From positions 3,720,001-3,784,000 of the forward strand of contig JAFCIZ010000006.1 in the NCBI GenBank assembly GCA_017871115.1: a stretch of DNA of 64,000 bases, given 5' to 3'. Shown piece by piece: positions 25,183 to 38,551 of this stretch (position 1 is the first letter of the stretch; each line of letters opens with the position of its first letter). The position numbers and the translations under genes were made by a program. The stretch is from Cunninghamella blakesleeana. Lineage: Eukaryota > Mucoromycota > Mucoromycetes > Mucorales > Cunninghamellaceae. The notes beneath the pieces are model-generated. The model had not been told where the DNA came from, made no database searches, and worked only from the letters and a program-made list of their open reading frames with translations.

Positions 25183-27163
25183 TTAAATCGTATCAGGTTT
25201 ATGTATATTCGATAAGAAATGCGTATTAACTCTTCTTAAAGTTACTCTTGAAGGTGAAGCCTATAATAGTAATGATAATAATAATAATAATAAATTAATG
25301 GTTAATATTTATATATATATAGCACCAAATCTGTTTTATATTATTATATATTATTATATATTATTTTATTTTGAGGATTACCTTTGGATAGCTATCTATT
25401 AATTGAATTAATTTTTTCTTAATTTTATCTTTTGTCACTATGTATGAATACCAAAATACAAATATATATATATATATATATTAATATAATAAAAAAATTA
25501 GTATAATTGTAGATAATATATTGAGAAAAAAGTAGGAAAAAAATAAATAATACGTACAGTTTTGAGTCCCATTATATTGAAATTCATTTTGATCATTATA
25601 AAAATGAACAAAAAGAGCCAAAGCTATACCAACCGATCGATTTTTCCCATCCATACTACATATTAATAAAGGCTGTTTACTGTTTAAAATATCTTTTGCA
25701 AAATCAATGGCCAAAGGCATATATTTCTCTAAATCATGTTGCCCTCTTTTCCCTTCATCAATAAAAAGTAACAGTGTTTTCTTTTTCTTTTTTTCATCTT
25801 CCTCTATAGCTTGAGATGAATTGGATAAACATTCAATCCTATATTCATATTCCTTTCTATTATCAAATGTCCCAATGAATAAGTGTGTTCCATGTATCCT
25901 ACTCGCTTGAATAACTTGTTTATCATGTTGATCACAATGATCACCACTACCCATTGATCTTTGATATCGGTAATCCTCTATCAATTCTTTAACAATTTCT
26001 TCACATTCATAAGCACTGTTGCTTGGATCAAGAATAGTAGTATGGTGCTGCCAAAATAAATCTTTGGTTAACCCTAAACTCCAAGCTTCTTGGTCATCAG
26101 CTGAACCTTGGACATATAAATAAGCATCACGTTGGACCACACCACCATTTTCAATACATTTTGATGCACTGATTAATAGAATAGGATAAAAATCACAGTT
26201 TGTCAAATCCATATTGTTGCTTAAATTTGATTGAGGTGTTAGCCATATAGGTCGTAACGGTTTTTTTAATAAATTCGAAAATCGTTCTATATTCACACCT
26301 AAATCCTAATGTTATTTAATTATATATAAAGGAATAAAATATAAAAAATCAATATCTAAACTTAACTTTTCTTAATTTTTTAATTTTTATCCTTATTGTA
26401 TTTAATAAATTAACATTACCAGAAGTTTTTGAACAAAACCATCAATACGAGATTCAATTTGATCATGCTCTGAACGAAAGACAGCTGAAGGTAAAGAATG
26501 AAATCGATCATCCCATAGATCATCTTGTTTTTGTTGTTGATGTTGACGACGATAATGTAAAATAGCTCTATTAATAGTACAACACCAAATTGGAATTGTT
26601 TTTGATAAGGCATCCGGGATTCTTTTTCCACGTCGAGTTGAATCAATGATCATACATCCACCCATAGTTGATATCAAGTCTAATAAATGAAAATTTCCTC
26701 TTCTTACATTAAAATCCCATTCCCCTGTGTGACCATCCGTTGATTTAAAATAGGCTGAATATACTTGATTATGTTTATTACGATTGATATACCAAGATCC
26801 ACAACGTTCATTTGCTGCAGGACAAATAAAAGTATGATATATATAGATTAATAAATAAAGTATCATATTTATTTATATATTGATATATTTATTTATTATT
26901 TACCTACTAATGGTAACTCAGGATATAAATCTGCTACTTGGTCAATAAACTTGGAATCTTCTTCTATAGATTTTAAACGATTGTAACTATTTTTCAAGAA
27001 AATAAAAAATAAATAAATAAAATGCAAAGATTATTATCAATAATAATTAAGAATAATAAGAATAATAGTAAATAAATATATAAATAAATAGATTGTTTTC
27101 ATATACTTACATATTTTTATGTTCTTTACTAATTTGATCTATTTCATGTCCAAAATGTATCAT
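25183..27163 (-). CDS. RIT1: initiator tRNA 2'-O-ribosyl phosphate transferase (Rit1)
   Basis: Six exons on the minus strand, 27163-27111, 26986-26904, 26814-26420, 26305-25558, 25437-25382 and 25260-25183, give 470 residues, close to the family norm. Features in order: PLVANERCGSWY; STDGHTGEWDFNVRRGNFHL; the MIIDSTRRGKRIPDALSKT segment; PIWCCTINRAIL; then PLRPIWLTP. A C-terminal phosphatase-like domain contains CSMDGKNRSVGIALAL. It closes with TKDKIKKKLIQLI and SPSRVTLRRVNTHFLS. Family knowledge: Rit1 adds a phosphoribosyl group to A64 of initiator tRNA so that it is kept out of elongation. This modification is found in fungi and plants. The neighbouring minus-strand gene is another RNA-modification enzyme. 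Confidence 0.94.
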
Positions 27164-27463
27164 ATTTTTATTTATAAATAAAAATTTAAAGTTAGAGAGA
27201 GGGAAAAAAGAGTCTTTAATTTTTTTTTTAAAAAAATACGTTTGAAAAAAAAAAAAAAAAAAAATCACTTCGTATACTGTAATTATTTTTGAATGGAACA
27301 AAATAAAATAATAATAAATGAATATATGTATATTTATTATAATTTATTTTAAAAACTGCTATTCATTTTTTTTTAAAAAGTATATATGCATATGTATATA
27401 TAAATTACTCTTTTTTTTTCATTATGTTTTTTTTAGATATTAGAAAATATATACAAATAAAAT

Positions 27464-28142
27464 CTATTCTTGAAATGCACTTCCTCTTATAATACCTGAA
27501 TCTTGTTCCATTCTTTTTTTAATATGATTCCATAAACTTTCAAAGAGAGAGCGATCATCCCCTTGCAACCAACTACAATCCACACGACATGCTTTCTCTT
27601 TTTCTTTATGTGTTGATAATATGAATTCTATTTTTAAAGAGATATTTTGTTCATTAGTATTAGTAATAGATTCTATTTGTCCTTGCTGTTCCTGTAATAA
27701 CTTTTGTCGTTTTCGTTGTCGTCTTGCTGATCGAGACCATGTATTCCTTGTTGGTGTGATAACAATAATTATTAAATCATGAGTTGCTGTTTCTTTGCTT
27801 GCTATACTGATATCTAAATCGCTTAATATATCATCTAAATATTTGTTGGCAACTAATAATGGGACTGGTAGGTCAATTGTAAATTGTGATTTTGGTCTAT
27901 AATATTCCAAACTATTTGATTTTACCTATTATATATATATAATTAGTTACTCTTGTTATTAATATTATTATTTTTATTAATTAAAAAAATTACAATTCGA
28001 TTTGATGTAAATGACCATGCCAATCCCCATCTCTTTGTACGACCTTGACAAAATTCCGTTACAACATAGTTATTAATCTACTCTCATAATAAATAATTTT
28101 ATTTGGGTATTAGTATATTCTTTTACTAGTTTATAGAAATTG

Positions 28143-28179
<37 letters not shown>

Positions 28180-28893
28180 CACTTACATCATGCTGCTTTA
28201 AAATTTGAATAATAGGACGAATTGTCTTTTTTAATCCAATCATAGTTGTATACCATAATATTCGTTGTTTATATTTTAAACTTTCTATAATCATTTTTTG
28301 AATAAAACCAAATTCACCTCCATCTGTGATCATTTCTGATGGTGTTCCTGTACATACCTACCAATATATATAATGTTATGTCAATACCTTTATAAAGTCA
28401 CGTTATTATCATCATATATATATTATTTATTATGCATACTGCTGAAGGTTCTAACTCTTTATTTTCTAATCCACTTTTTAATTCTTGTTCCGATTCAAAA
28501 AAAGGAGGATTGCACATACAAAAAGAATATTGAATAGATTCGTCTAATTTATCTAATAAAAATATGCGGTTGGGGTCATCATTCAAAAACAAAAAAATAC
28601 GATCTTGCAATTGATTTCTATTCACATTTTCTTTTGCATAGTTTAATGACTCTTGATCAATTTCTAATTTATTTGAAAAAAATAAAATTAAAAATAATGG
28701 GGATAAAATAAAGGTCATGGTTGTAGCTTATGTCTATTACCTGTTCCAAGAAATTTCCAATGTTGATTTTGTTGACATCCTAATAAAGGGTAAATACATG
28801 ATGCTCCAATCCCACTATTTTTATAATATATATATTCAATAAATTAATTTTAAAGGTGTACCGTTTTTATTTTTTATTTTTTTTATCATTCTC

Positions 28894-28934
<41 letters not shown>

Positions 28935-29534
28935 CATACATATCAATACCATATATCGTTTGATTATTTTGATGGTTTGTCGTTGTTTCATTTAATAAAT
29001 CCTCTATCCATAATATATAATTTAGCCGATTAGGTATAGGTGGGCAGAGTCGATTCAAAGGTATTTCAATGGAAAGTTTAAAATCACGTTTTAATAAACA
29101 ACAAGTTAGTTCTCTAAGTAAATGAATAGATAAAAAATAAATGATTACTTTATTGAAATAATAATAGTAATAATAATAATACCAATGAGAATAATATTAA
29201 ATATGAATATCATAATAAATTACCTTACAGCATTAGGATCTTTGAAATCAATATACCCTTTCACTTGTCCATCTTTTTTTACTTCTTTAACACTAAGTAA
29301 AAAGATAATGATAATAATAGTAAGTATATAAATCAAATAATAATAATAATAGTAATAATAATAAAATACAATGATATTATTTTTTCTTTACAATGGTTGA
29401 AAAGATTCATATTCTTCAGCTAGTTTTAAAAAGTTGGGTGAATTATTTTTATATATATTTCTTTCATGCATAATATCAACCAAATATTCTGTTGTTTCTT
29501 CATTTTCATCTTGTAAAACGCGTTTTTTACTCAT
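27464..29534 (-). CDS. METTL16-type RNA N6-adenosine methyltransferase
   Basis: Eight exons on the minus strand, 29534-29392, 29292-29224, 29113-28940, 28814-28741, 28663-28440, 28357-28187, 28077-27994 and 27925-27464, give 466 residues. The SAM-binding motif I reads GIDIGIGASCIYPLLG, the catalytic loop is CMCNPPFF, and the later conserved block is TEFCQGRTKRWGLAWSF. These identify METTL16/Mett10D, which methylates the U6 snRNA ACAGAGA-box adenosine. The donor of exon 3 at 28939 was chosen because it restores IDIGIG; the nearby GT at 28934 would break it. The C-terminal 150 residues are basic and could correspond to the RNA-binding vertebrate-conserved region. Start codon MSKKRVLQDENEE lies right after a T-rich leader. 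Confidence 0.93.
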
Positions 29535-31102
29535 TACTAAAAAAAATAAAAAATATAAAGAGGAAAAGAAAAGGAGCAATGGTTTGTTGGTACCTTTTTT
29601 CTTTAAAAAAAAATGCCACTGGGTTTGGATTTTTTAAAAAAAAGCTAAAAAAGGCGAACTTTTACACGCTTACCTAAAAAAAAAAATCATTTTATTTCTT
29701 TTTCTTTTTCTTTTGGTTTGGAACCAAAATAAAACGAGAAGATCAGACAATATTCCTACTGAAAAAACAGTAAAGAAAGTTTTATTTGAGGTGTATAGCA
29801 CAAGAAATGACTCTGTTGGCGATAGGTATAATTTATTCTTGAAGTTAATACCGTTAAATCAGCAAATTGTTTTTATATTAAGTGAATAATTTACTCTTAC
29901 AGCCTAAAAATTGGATTTATTGGAAAAGGAATGAATTAGCATAACAAAAAAGTGAAATTTAAAACTGCGTACTTCATTTTTTTATTATTGTTGCCTAAAA
30001 TATATGAAATTTTTATGTATAATACTGAGCCACTAGTTTATTTTTTAAAATAAACGTGCCAAATACGTTTAAATAAAAAAGGTAGCCAAGTAATCATAAA
30101 GTTAACCTATGCTGTGAATTTAGAAAAATTCAAACTAAAAGAAACAGCAGTATTCGCTTTGGGCTCTAATCTATTTTGGACAGTAAAGTTTATTTATATT
30201 CAAGATTTTTTCTAAAAAATATATACTAAATCTATTATTTACCCGAAATAAACTAGGTTATTCAACATTTTTGGGATAACAAAAAGATATTAAATAAATA
30301 AAAGAGCTTGGCAAGTTATGATAAAGAAAAAAAAGAGAAAAATCAATATAAATTCTATTCTATGTTTATAAATATATAATATATTTAATTTCTTCTAAAA
30401 TAAGCTAAACAACAGAACATTAGTAATGGTTATATATATTTATTTCAAATAAATAATGAAAAAAAAAAAAAAAAATAACCACAATGATATGAAATACATT
30501 GTTCAGGTATTTTACGTTTGTATATATGAAGTATTCTGTTATCAACAGATTGTTATGTCACGTGAAACTTCCCCCGCTAACAATATTAAATTTGATACAC
30601 CAAACAATTAAAAATCTATCATTCTAAAATTGGAATTATAAATGGGGCTGTTGTAAATTTGAACATATATGGATAATTTATAGCTGAAATATAAATATAT
30701 ATATATATATAAGCGTACATATATATATATATATATATAAAGAAGGTTGATAATATTTATATCTGACTGCGTCTTTATACATATTCTAAACAAACAAATA
30801 AACAATCATTTTATACAATATTATCTATTTTTATACTAATTTCGCTATTTATTATTATTATTTCTAGGAATTTCTATATATAAATGAATACATAACCTTA
30901 AAGCGAAGCACATAACTCGGTAAAAAAAAAAAAAAAAAAAAAAAAACAGAATTAATGGGCTTAGAGTGATGAGTTTAAGGTTTTCTTTCAAAAAGCCACT
31001 ATAAATGGATATATAAGTGATTATCCTTTCATTTTTAATCTTTTATTCATTTTTTATTTTAATATCTTTACTTTTACATATCTATTTTCAATATTATCTA
31101 TC
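29535..31102. other. divergent intergenic region
   Basis: About 1.6 kb with TA microsatellites (about 30693-30738), a poly-A tract (about 30921-30946) and no recognisable coding sequence. Its right end is the promoter and leader of the kelch gene. Confidence 0.45.
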
Positions 31103-31966
31103 ATGAAGAATACAATTTTTATACTTGTTTTTATATTTTATATTATTGAAACTAGTTGTCAATCGGATATTGGATCTCGTGGATGGACAGGTAAAATAAA
31201 ATAGTATATTTACATGTATACAATAGTTATAAGAAAAGAAAAAGCAAAAAAATAAAATTATTAATTTTTTATGTTGTGTTGTATTACTTTTATCACTTAG
31301 GATGTTCATTATTAAATATGCAGCTATATTGTTTTGGTGGGTTTATTATTAATACAACAAATAATTATCTTTCATCAATTAATGAACATATCGTACTTGA
31401 TCTATCACTATTTAAAAACTTTACAACATTTAATAAAAAAGATATTCAATGGCAACATGTATCAAACGAAATTAATAGTGGCGAAACATTGCAACCAAGA
31501 GGAGTGATTTCAAGTGTGCCCATTTATTCTGAAAAAAGCTACTTTATTTATGGTGAATTAACCGAGCAGCCATTACAATTTCCTCCTTCTTCATCTTCTT
31601 CAACGTTAGCTCCTTTTACAAAATACAATGTGGATATCAATACTTGGGAAGCTCTAGAATTAGATAATGAATCAGATTATACGTAATGATTTATATTATT
31701 TATAAATTTATCTATCTATCTATCTATCTATTTATATATCTATTTATTTATTTATTTATTTATTTGTCACATTATTTTTTTATTTGAAAAAATTTATTGT
31801 TTATTTTATTAGGCCACTATCTACTGCCATTAATCTTGGAAATGACACTATATGGATGTGGGGTGGTAAAATGTAATTTATGCTTTTAATAATATATTAC
31901 TATCGATATCAGTTATCTATTTATTTGCATCATTAATAATATATTTTTATTGCTATCATTATTATT

Positions 31967-32021
<55 letters not shown>

Positions 32022-33214
32022 TTCAACTTCACACTTTACTTATAATATAGTTAATATGTATGATTATAAATCAGTAAGTATAGACATGACTGTAATTAAA
32101 TATATACTATAAACAATAATATCATTGTATACTCATTGACCCATTTCTTTTATTTAAAAAATAAATAAATAAAATAAAATAAAAAAATAAACAAATAGAA
32201 CTCTTGGAGCAAACCTATATATTATAATGGGCCAGCAAGAAGTTATTTTACAGCAACCTTATCACAGGATGGTTTTATATACATAATGGGTGGATATTAT
32301 CAATTAGAAACTGGTGATACTACTTTTTCTAATTTTCGAAATGTATTACGATTTAACACCAATACATTTTCATGGTCAACTATTAAAGCAACCGGGAATA
32401 TACCAAGTAATAGAATATATCATTCAACCACTGAAAGTAATTAAATATTATTATTATTATTATTATATATGAAAAATAACCTTTTTTATGTATCTATAAA
32501 TAACTTTTTTATTTTTATTTTTTTCGATAGTTGTAAATAAAAATTTATTATTAATATATGGAGGGTTTGATACTGTATCGGGTAAAATAAACTAGCTTTA
32601 CATACAATATTTTCTTATTTATTTTTTAATAAAGAAAAAGTATCGATAAGGAATACTAACATTATTTATTTATTTTTTATACTATACATTTATATATAGA
32701 CTACCCATCAAATGACACCTCTTATATATATGACACTATTAAACAAACTTTTATATCTATTGAAATACCTTCCTCACTACCTAATACTAGATATGGACAC
32801 CATGGTAATATATAAAATTAATTATAAACAAAATATAAAAATATAGATCCTTTATAATTAAATATATTTTTTACTTTTTACTTTTATGTTTATAGCTACA
32901 GTTTATGATTCGTCTTTTCTAATTTTTAACTTTGGCTATATTAGTCCTAACACACCAGCTGATAGTTTAAACGTATTAAATATTAAAGATCCATATCATC
33001 CTATCTGGTTAGTACCTAACGATACAACGACAACTAATAATGATGATAATTCTAGTAATAGTGATGATGAGGCTAATCATGCTAGATTAAAAATGAATTC
33101 AGCTTTAGTGGCAGCCATTGTGGTACCTATTGTTGTAGTCTTAGTGGTATGTAGTTTTTTTTTAAAAAAAAAATAATGATGAGATTGCAATATAAATATA
33201 TATTAAGTTAAACA

Positions 33215-33251
<37 letters not shown>

Positions 33252-33455
33252 TGTATCTTAGGATCTGTTTATTATATGCTCTATAAAGCTCGTAAACCTG
33301 AAAAGGCACCGATAGTATATAAAGAATTACAAGCGGAATTAGGTGAAAATAGAAAAAGCATTTTAATGAACGAGAACGAAAATAATATTATAAATGATTC
33401 AAAAGAAAAAGTGAATTCGGATCCACAATCAAGTCAATCGAACCAAGAACCTTAG
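31103..33455 (+). CDS. kelch-repeat type I membrane protein
   Basis: Nine exons, 31103-31190, 31301-31682, 31813-31872, 32019-32073, 32199-32436, 32531-32581, 32700-32804, 32896-33146 and 33249-33455, give 478 residues. A signal peptide (MKNTIFILVFIFYIIETSCQ) is followed by a luminal or extracellular kelch beta-propeller. Blades are marked by the repeated GG: LYCFGGFI, IWMWGGKM, IYIMGGYY, LLIYGGFD. A Ser/Asp-rich linker and a single membrane helix (about 397-425, ALVAAIVVPIVVVLVLCIL) precede a charged cytosolic tail rich in Lys, Glu and Ser. Such proteins are common in Mucoromycota, but their role is unknown. Several introns are TA microsatellites. Confidence 0.87.
31690..31765 (+). repeat. 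TCTA/TTTA microsatellite in kelch intron 2
   Basis: Tandem TCTA units followed by TTTA units, non-coding, directly after the exon 2 donor. A separate TA tract fills 31972-32014 in the next intron. Confidence 0.85.
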
Positions 33456-33496
33456 CCAAATCTATTTATTTATCTATTTATCTATTTATGTATTAC

Positions 33497-33531
<35 letters not shown>

Positions 33532-36283
33532 AATGTATCTTTTATCTTACCATCTATGCACATGTATATATACCGCTAGTGTACGCTCTAATCTTAATAT
33601 AATAAAATTGGATGTGCAGTCATTTTTTTCAAGCATTGTTTTAGTTGATCTTTTTTCAATAAATTTATGCATTAAGGCTATTAGATCTGCTCAATTTCGC
33701 ACAAACTGGTAATTTAGTATTTTTATGTTAAGATAAACGTAAGCACGTCTCTAAAGTAAGTATTATAATAGTAAAAGGTTGAAAGTTTTATTTATTTTAC
33801 TTGTTGATTTTATATAAAGATACTCAATAGTTGAGTTACACAAACGGGTATTTAGAGTGTCTCCAAAACCATTTCATTTTCTTTTTTTAAAAAAAGTATC
33901 CAACAATAATATATATATGTGTTATAAATTACGCTCTCTAACTATTTTTATTACAACAATAAAATACAAAAAAATAACAATCAATATAGTAAATCATCCT
34001 AAAAGATTACCATTCAATAAAGCAAAAAAAAAAGGTTATATTAATAAATAAATAAATGTTTTCTTTATGCATTGTTAATTTTTTAATTTTTATAAATTTT
34101 TAAACTTGTTCAATGATCAATTTTATAATTTATTATAGTTTATTCCACCTTCTTTTTTTATTATATACTATACAAATTCGATAAAAAAAAAATGAATTTA
34201 TTTCCCTAGTTTAATTATCATTCTATTTACTTTATCTTTAATTTTATTCTATTTATTTAAATATCTTTATTTCTAACTTGGATTATTTTTAATATTTTAT
34301 CTATCTATCTATATATTAAAACTCCGAACCACAATTTACTTTAATTTTTTTAGCCTATAAAAAGGCAAGGAAATTTTCTTTTTTCAATTTTCTTTTTCTT
34401 TCACTTTTATACTTAGTACCAATAAGGGAAACATAGTACCTTGGGAAGAAGTACCTTGGGAAGTTAGTACCGCAAAGGGAAGGAGTACCACCAAAAGGAA
34501 ACAGTACCTTATTGGGAAGCCTTATTTTTTTTTAATTGTAATCTTTTTTAAAATATAATTGAAATAATATTTTTATGTTCATTTATTAGTGTTTAATAAA
34601 GTTGGTGTTTTTTATTAGTTTATTAATTACTATTAAATAGCTGTTTTCTATTTTGAATTAATCTTTTTATAAATAAAATTATTTTATTTCATAAGTTATT
34701 GTTTTATTCAAACGAGTTACAATGACTGAACAATGCATAAGATTTGATTATTAATCTAATAAAAAAATTAAAGCTAGCTATTCATTAAAAAATATTAATA
34801 TAATATTTGTAAAATAACAATAGTTCGGTAATATATTAAAAACGAGGGAGAAAATGACTTAACGCGTACATAAAAATATAAAAAATTAACTTTTTCTTCT
34901 TTCTTGTACCTAGTATTTTCCATTTAGTTTTTTAAATCGCTTTATAATTGATATAAGCTACACATACCACTCACGTCTTTTCTCTTAACAAATAAATTTA
35001 AAGCAAATAACGAATAAAATATACATAAGTTTACTAAAACAACATGCCAACATTTAATATTATTTTATAATAACAATCGCCAAAAATAATTTAAAAAAGC
35101 TGAAAAAGAAAAAAATGCGTGGTAACAAATAATAATATTAGTAATAATACGAACATAAAAAAAATCCATTTATAAAATATAGTTTAGTAATAGGTATTGT
35201 TTTTATTTTTTTTATTTTATACTATATGTTTTTAAAGCAAAGTATTTTGGAGTTAACAATATAAAAATAGTTATAAAATGAATATGTATATGATTGAGGC
35301 TTGAACTATTTGACTACATTTTGACGGTCGAGATAAACCTAGGTAAACAACAACTAGTGAAAAAAAACTCCAATTATATACAACTCATGTCACTTTATTT
35401 GAATGGAATAAGTAAATACGGTTTGATTATTTTGTTTACTTTGAACCAACCTAAAAAAGATGTACAATACATGTGGATGGGTATTATAACATTGGATTGA
35501 GATACAAGAAAAGTAAAATGATAACTGTTTTATAAATAACTGGTATTATACAATATATAAATATATAAGGTAATAAAGAAAATGATAATACTCTTTAATT
35601 GATAAGTATACATAACACCGCCACCTATACATCTGTTCTCAATATACATCCAATATCAACCAATAAAAAAAACAAAAAGCAAGTGGATATATGTATATAT
35701 AAATAACAACAAATGAATAGCACAAAAATAAAATAAAAAATAGAACAATCATAAATATTAAAGATAAAATAATAATTCTTTATATTACAATTTATAAATT
35801 TACGCTTTGGCGAAAACATTTATTTTATTTTACATTCTTATTATTACTATTATTATTATTATTGTTGTATATATATATAATAGAAAATAATGTCTATATA
35901 ATTACATATTAAAATTATGAGTTACAAGTGTATTTGTAGAATAAAAATAATTTTTTGGTAATACTGGGTTGAATAATACATTTTTTGGCATTGATTCAAG
36001 AGGTCGGGTATGAAGAATCGTATTACATTCAGTGTAGTACTTGGAGTAACTATATAATAATATAGTAGTTTATTAAAATGGAAAAAAGGGGGAAACAGAA
36101 AGTAAAGTCAAAATAGAAAAAAAAAGAAAAAAGAAAAGTTAATATTAAAATACAATATAAATTTTTAAAAAAAAAATAATAATAATTATAATTATATATG
36201 TACATATGATATTATGCTATATCTATATATATATAGGAGGGAAGTAGTAGGAAAGGGGTAATGTATAGCTACGAGATATGAAT
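33456..36283. other. long convergent intergenic region
   Basis: Nearly 2.8 kb lie between two converging genes, which is long for this window. It has ATT and TA microsatellites and no protein-like open frame. At 34356-34600 it holds a promoter-like TATA box, a GTACC repeat cluster and a polyadenylation signal, described separately. Confidence 0.5.
34356..34600 (+). other. TATA box, GTACC repeat cluster and poly(A) signal
   Basis: TATAAAAA at 34356-34363 is followed by a pyrimidine-rich tract. Six imperfect 15-20 bp units then run from 34415 to 34519, each beginning AGTACC and most ending GGGAA. The first and last units form a 9-bp inverted repeat (CCAATAAGG at 34419-34427 with CCTTATTGG at 34507-34515). 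AATAAA lies at 34595-34600. This resembles a short transcription unit or the core of a solo LTR. No LTR ends or target-site duplication were found. Confidence 0.35.
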
Positions 36284-38551
36284 TTACATCAACGGTTCAT
36301 TACTATTTGAAAGTCGATTCAAGTGAAGATAAACATCAGTACCATATCTATAGAAAATAAAATAAAATGAATAAAAAAAATTAATCCAAAAGTTCTACCT
36401 AATTATCTATATTTACATATTCATATATACGTATTATATTTTACCCTTCCATAGATATTAATTTCAAATCACCACCAAAATAACGGGCGTACTATTTATT
36501 AAAAAAAAATAGAAAATTAGTATCCAACATATATAAGTATTTTATATTTAAAAAAAAGCCCTTTTTTTTTCATTTGTTTATATAGTTATATTATTTATAT
36601 TACCAATCTTGACAACGGTAATCCATAACCAAAACCAGCCATTGGTGCTTTAAAATCAGATTGACTAAATTCAGCATCTAATTCTTGTGCTTGAGCAGTA
36701 GTATACTATAAGTTATATTTTTAAAAAAATAAAATAAAATAGCCATATTCAATATACAAATCACACCTTTATAGATATATATTTAATAATTCTTTCTTTT
36801 TTTTTTCTCATGTTCTTATCTTTTATCTTTATTTAATTTTTTATTAACTTACCATATAAGTCCAAACTAAAGGAACACCTGATCTTGGAATCCCACCACC
36901 CTCATCAGATATTTTAATAGTGATATCTTCTTTCCCATGAGCAATGACAACTTTAATGGGAGGATATTCATCTTCATAATCAGGACCAAATCGTTCAACG
37001 ACGGCACGTAAAGAATTTTTTAACAATTCAAACAACATATGATTTAAATGAGAAGGGACATACATGAATTCAATATCGCCAGGGCAAAACATTTGTACAT
37101 CAGGAGCCTTAAACAAGCCGTAATGTTCCTCACAAATAAACCGAGCATTTGCAATAGCATCCATAGCAATTTCCTTAATATTGGTTCTTGTACAAATCAC
37201 ACCTACATAATCCTTTCGAAAGGGACCTCTATATAAAGTAGTGTGTTGACCTATTAACATCCGAATCCCTATACGCGACATATAAAACCTATCTAAAAAT
37301 TGCTGTACCTCTGTATCAATGATATCTGAATTTAATTTTTCCTTATATTCCAATATCCCTTGTGCTATGGTGGTGACAACTGGATCGTGTCTTCGTTTAA
37401 TTTTTTCAATCGTGGTGACTAATTCTTTATTATAAGTAGTGATTTCAGGTGGGCATTGGAATGATTCTAAATTTGTATAGTAACGATGGCCAATAGGAAC
37501 AGATGGATATTGGCTACTAGATGATGAGGATGATGAAGAAGAGGAAGAGGAAAGAGAGGTAGGTCTTTGAAGAGATGGATTTGGAATGCTTGCTGGTAAT
37601 GCATAGGTTTCTGATGATTTAGTTGCTAATGCTTTTAATTGATCTCTGATTTCATTGGACATTGTTGGTGGTTTTAATTCTATTAAATCTTGAAAGGATT
37701 GTGCATACCAATTTTTTACTTTAACAATAGAGGGCATATCACTAAGGTTCCGTGGTAGCTCTTCCAGTTCTTTAACGCGATGTGCCAACCGTACAGGTAA
37801 TTCCTCTAAAAATAAAATCACAGCAAAATAATAACTTTTTTTTAATAAACCTCTATTACCCTTTTATATATTATTTTATTTTTTCGTTTTTTATTGCTAT
37901 TCTTACCGTGTAAAAACTGACTTGCTTTAAATAAAGTGCCTTGGGAAGGCTTTTGACCTAAAAAGGTATAGCAATTATAATAATAATAATAATAAAGAAT
38001 ATATATATATATTTAGTATACATCTAGTAATCATTTCCATCAACTACAATACTATATATATATACTTATTTTCTACTTACCAAACATGACCATTTGCCTT
38101 AAAGATACCCCAGTTTGTGGGAACTTTGCAAAATATTTAATTTTATCATATAATTGAGGTGACAGTTGAAACATATCTTTGGAGTAGACTCTAAAGGTTA
38201 TATGTATGTATGTATATATGTATGTATGTATATAAATGGTAATAAGAAATACTTTAGCAAAAAAAGCAAAAAAGCAAATATAATATAAAAAGAATGGAAA
38301 TAATATATCTTCTATAATATATAAATAAAAAGGAAAGAAAAAAGAAAAATATACAATATTTATAATAAATATCTATTAAATATATTAAATAAAAAAAAGA
38401 AAAAGAAAATAGAAGAGAGGAAGAAAAAAAATGAACCAAGTTTTTTTTTTAGTCGGAACCATTCGCCAACTAAAAACCAATAGAAATTGAAAAATCCCCG
38501 GACATTAAAAATTGCATGTGATTTTAAGCTTCTCCACGCTAAAGAGATCAT
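36284..38551 (-). CDS. mitochondrial PDK/BCKDK-type protein kinase
   Basis: Exons 2-7 on the minus strand are clear: 38190-38081, 37957-37907, 37805-36853, 36705-36604, 36491-36445 and 36347-36284, about 441 residues. The N-terminal helical domain includes FPQTGVSLRQMVMFGQKPSQ and ELPVRLAHRVKELEELP. The GHKL ATPase domain has the N-box ELLKNSLRAVVE, G1 box DEGGGIPRSG and G2 box GFGYGLPLSRLYARYFGGDL. These kinases phosphorylate the E1 subunit of mitochondrial pyruvate or branched-chain dehydrogenase. A Ser run (about 37520-37560) is an insertion. A first exon starting at 38551 (MISLAWRSLKSHAIF) looks like a mitochondrial presequence; its donor (38475 or nearby) is unresolved. Without it the start would be 38174. 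Confidence 0.92.

Noticed and set aside
28931..28940. Donor at 28934 for METTL16 exon 3
   Set aside because: It gives a phase that breaks the SAM motif; the donor at 28939 restores GIDIGIGASCIYPLLG.
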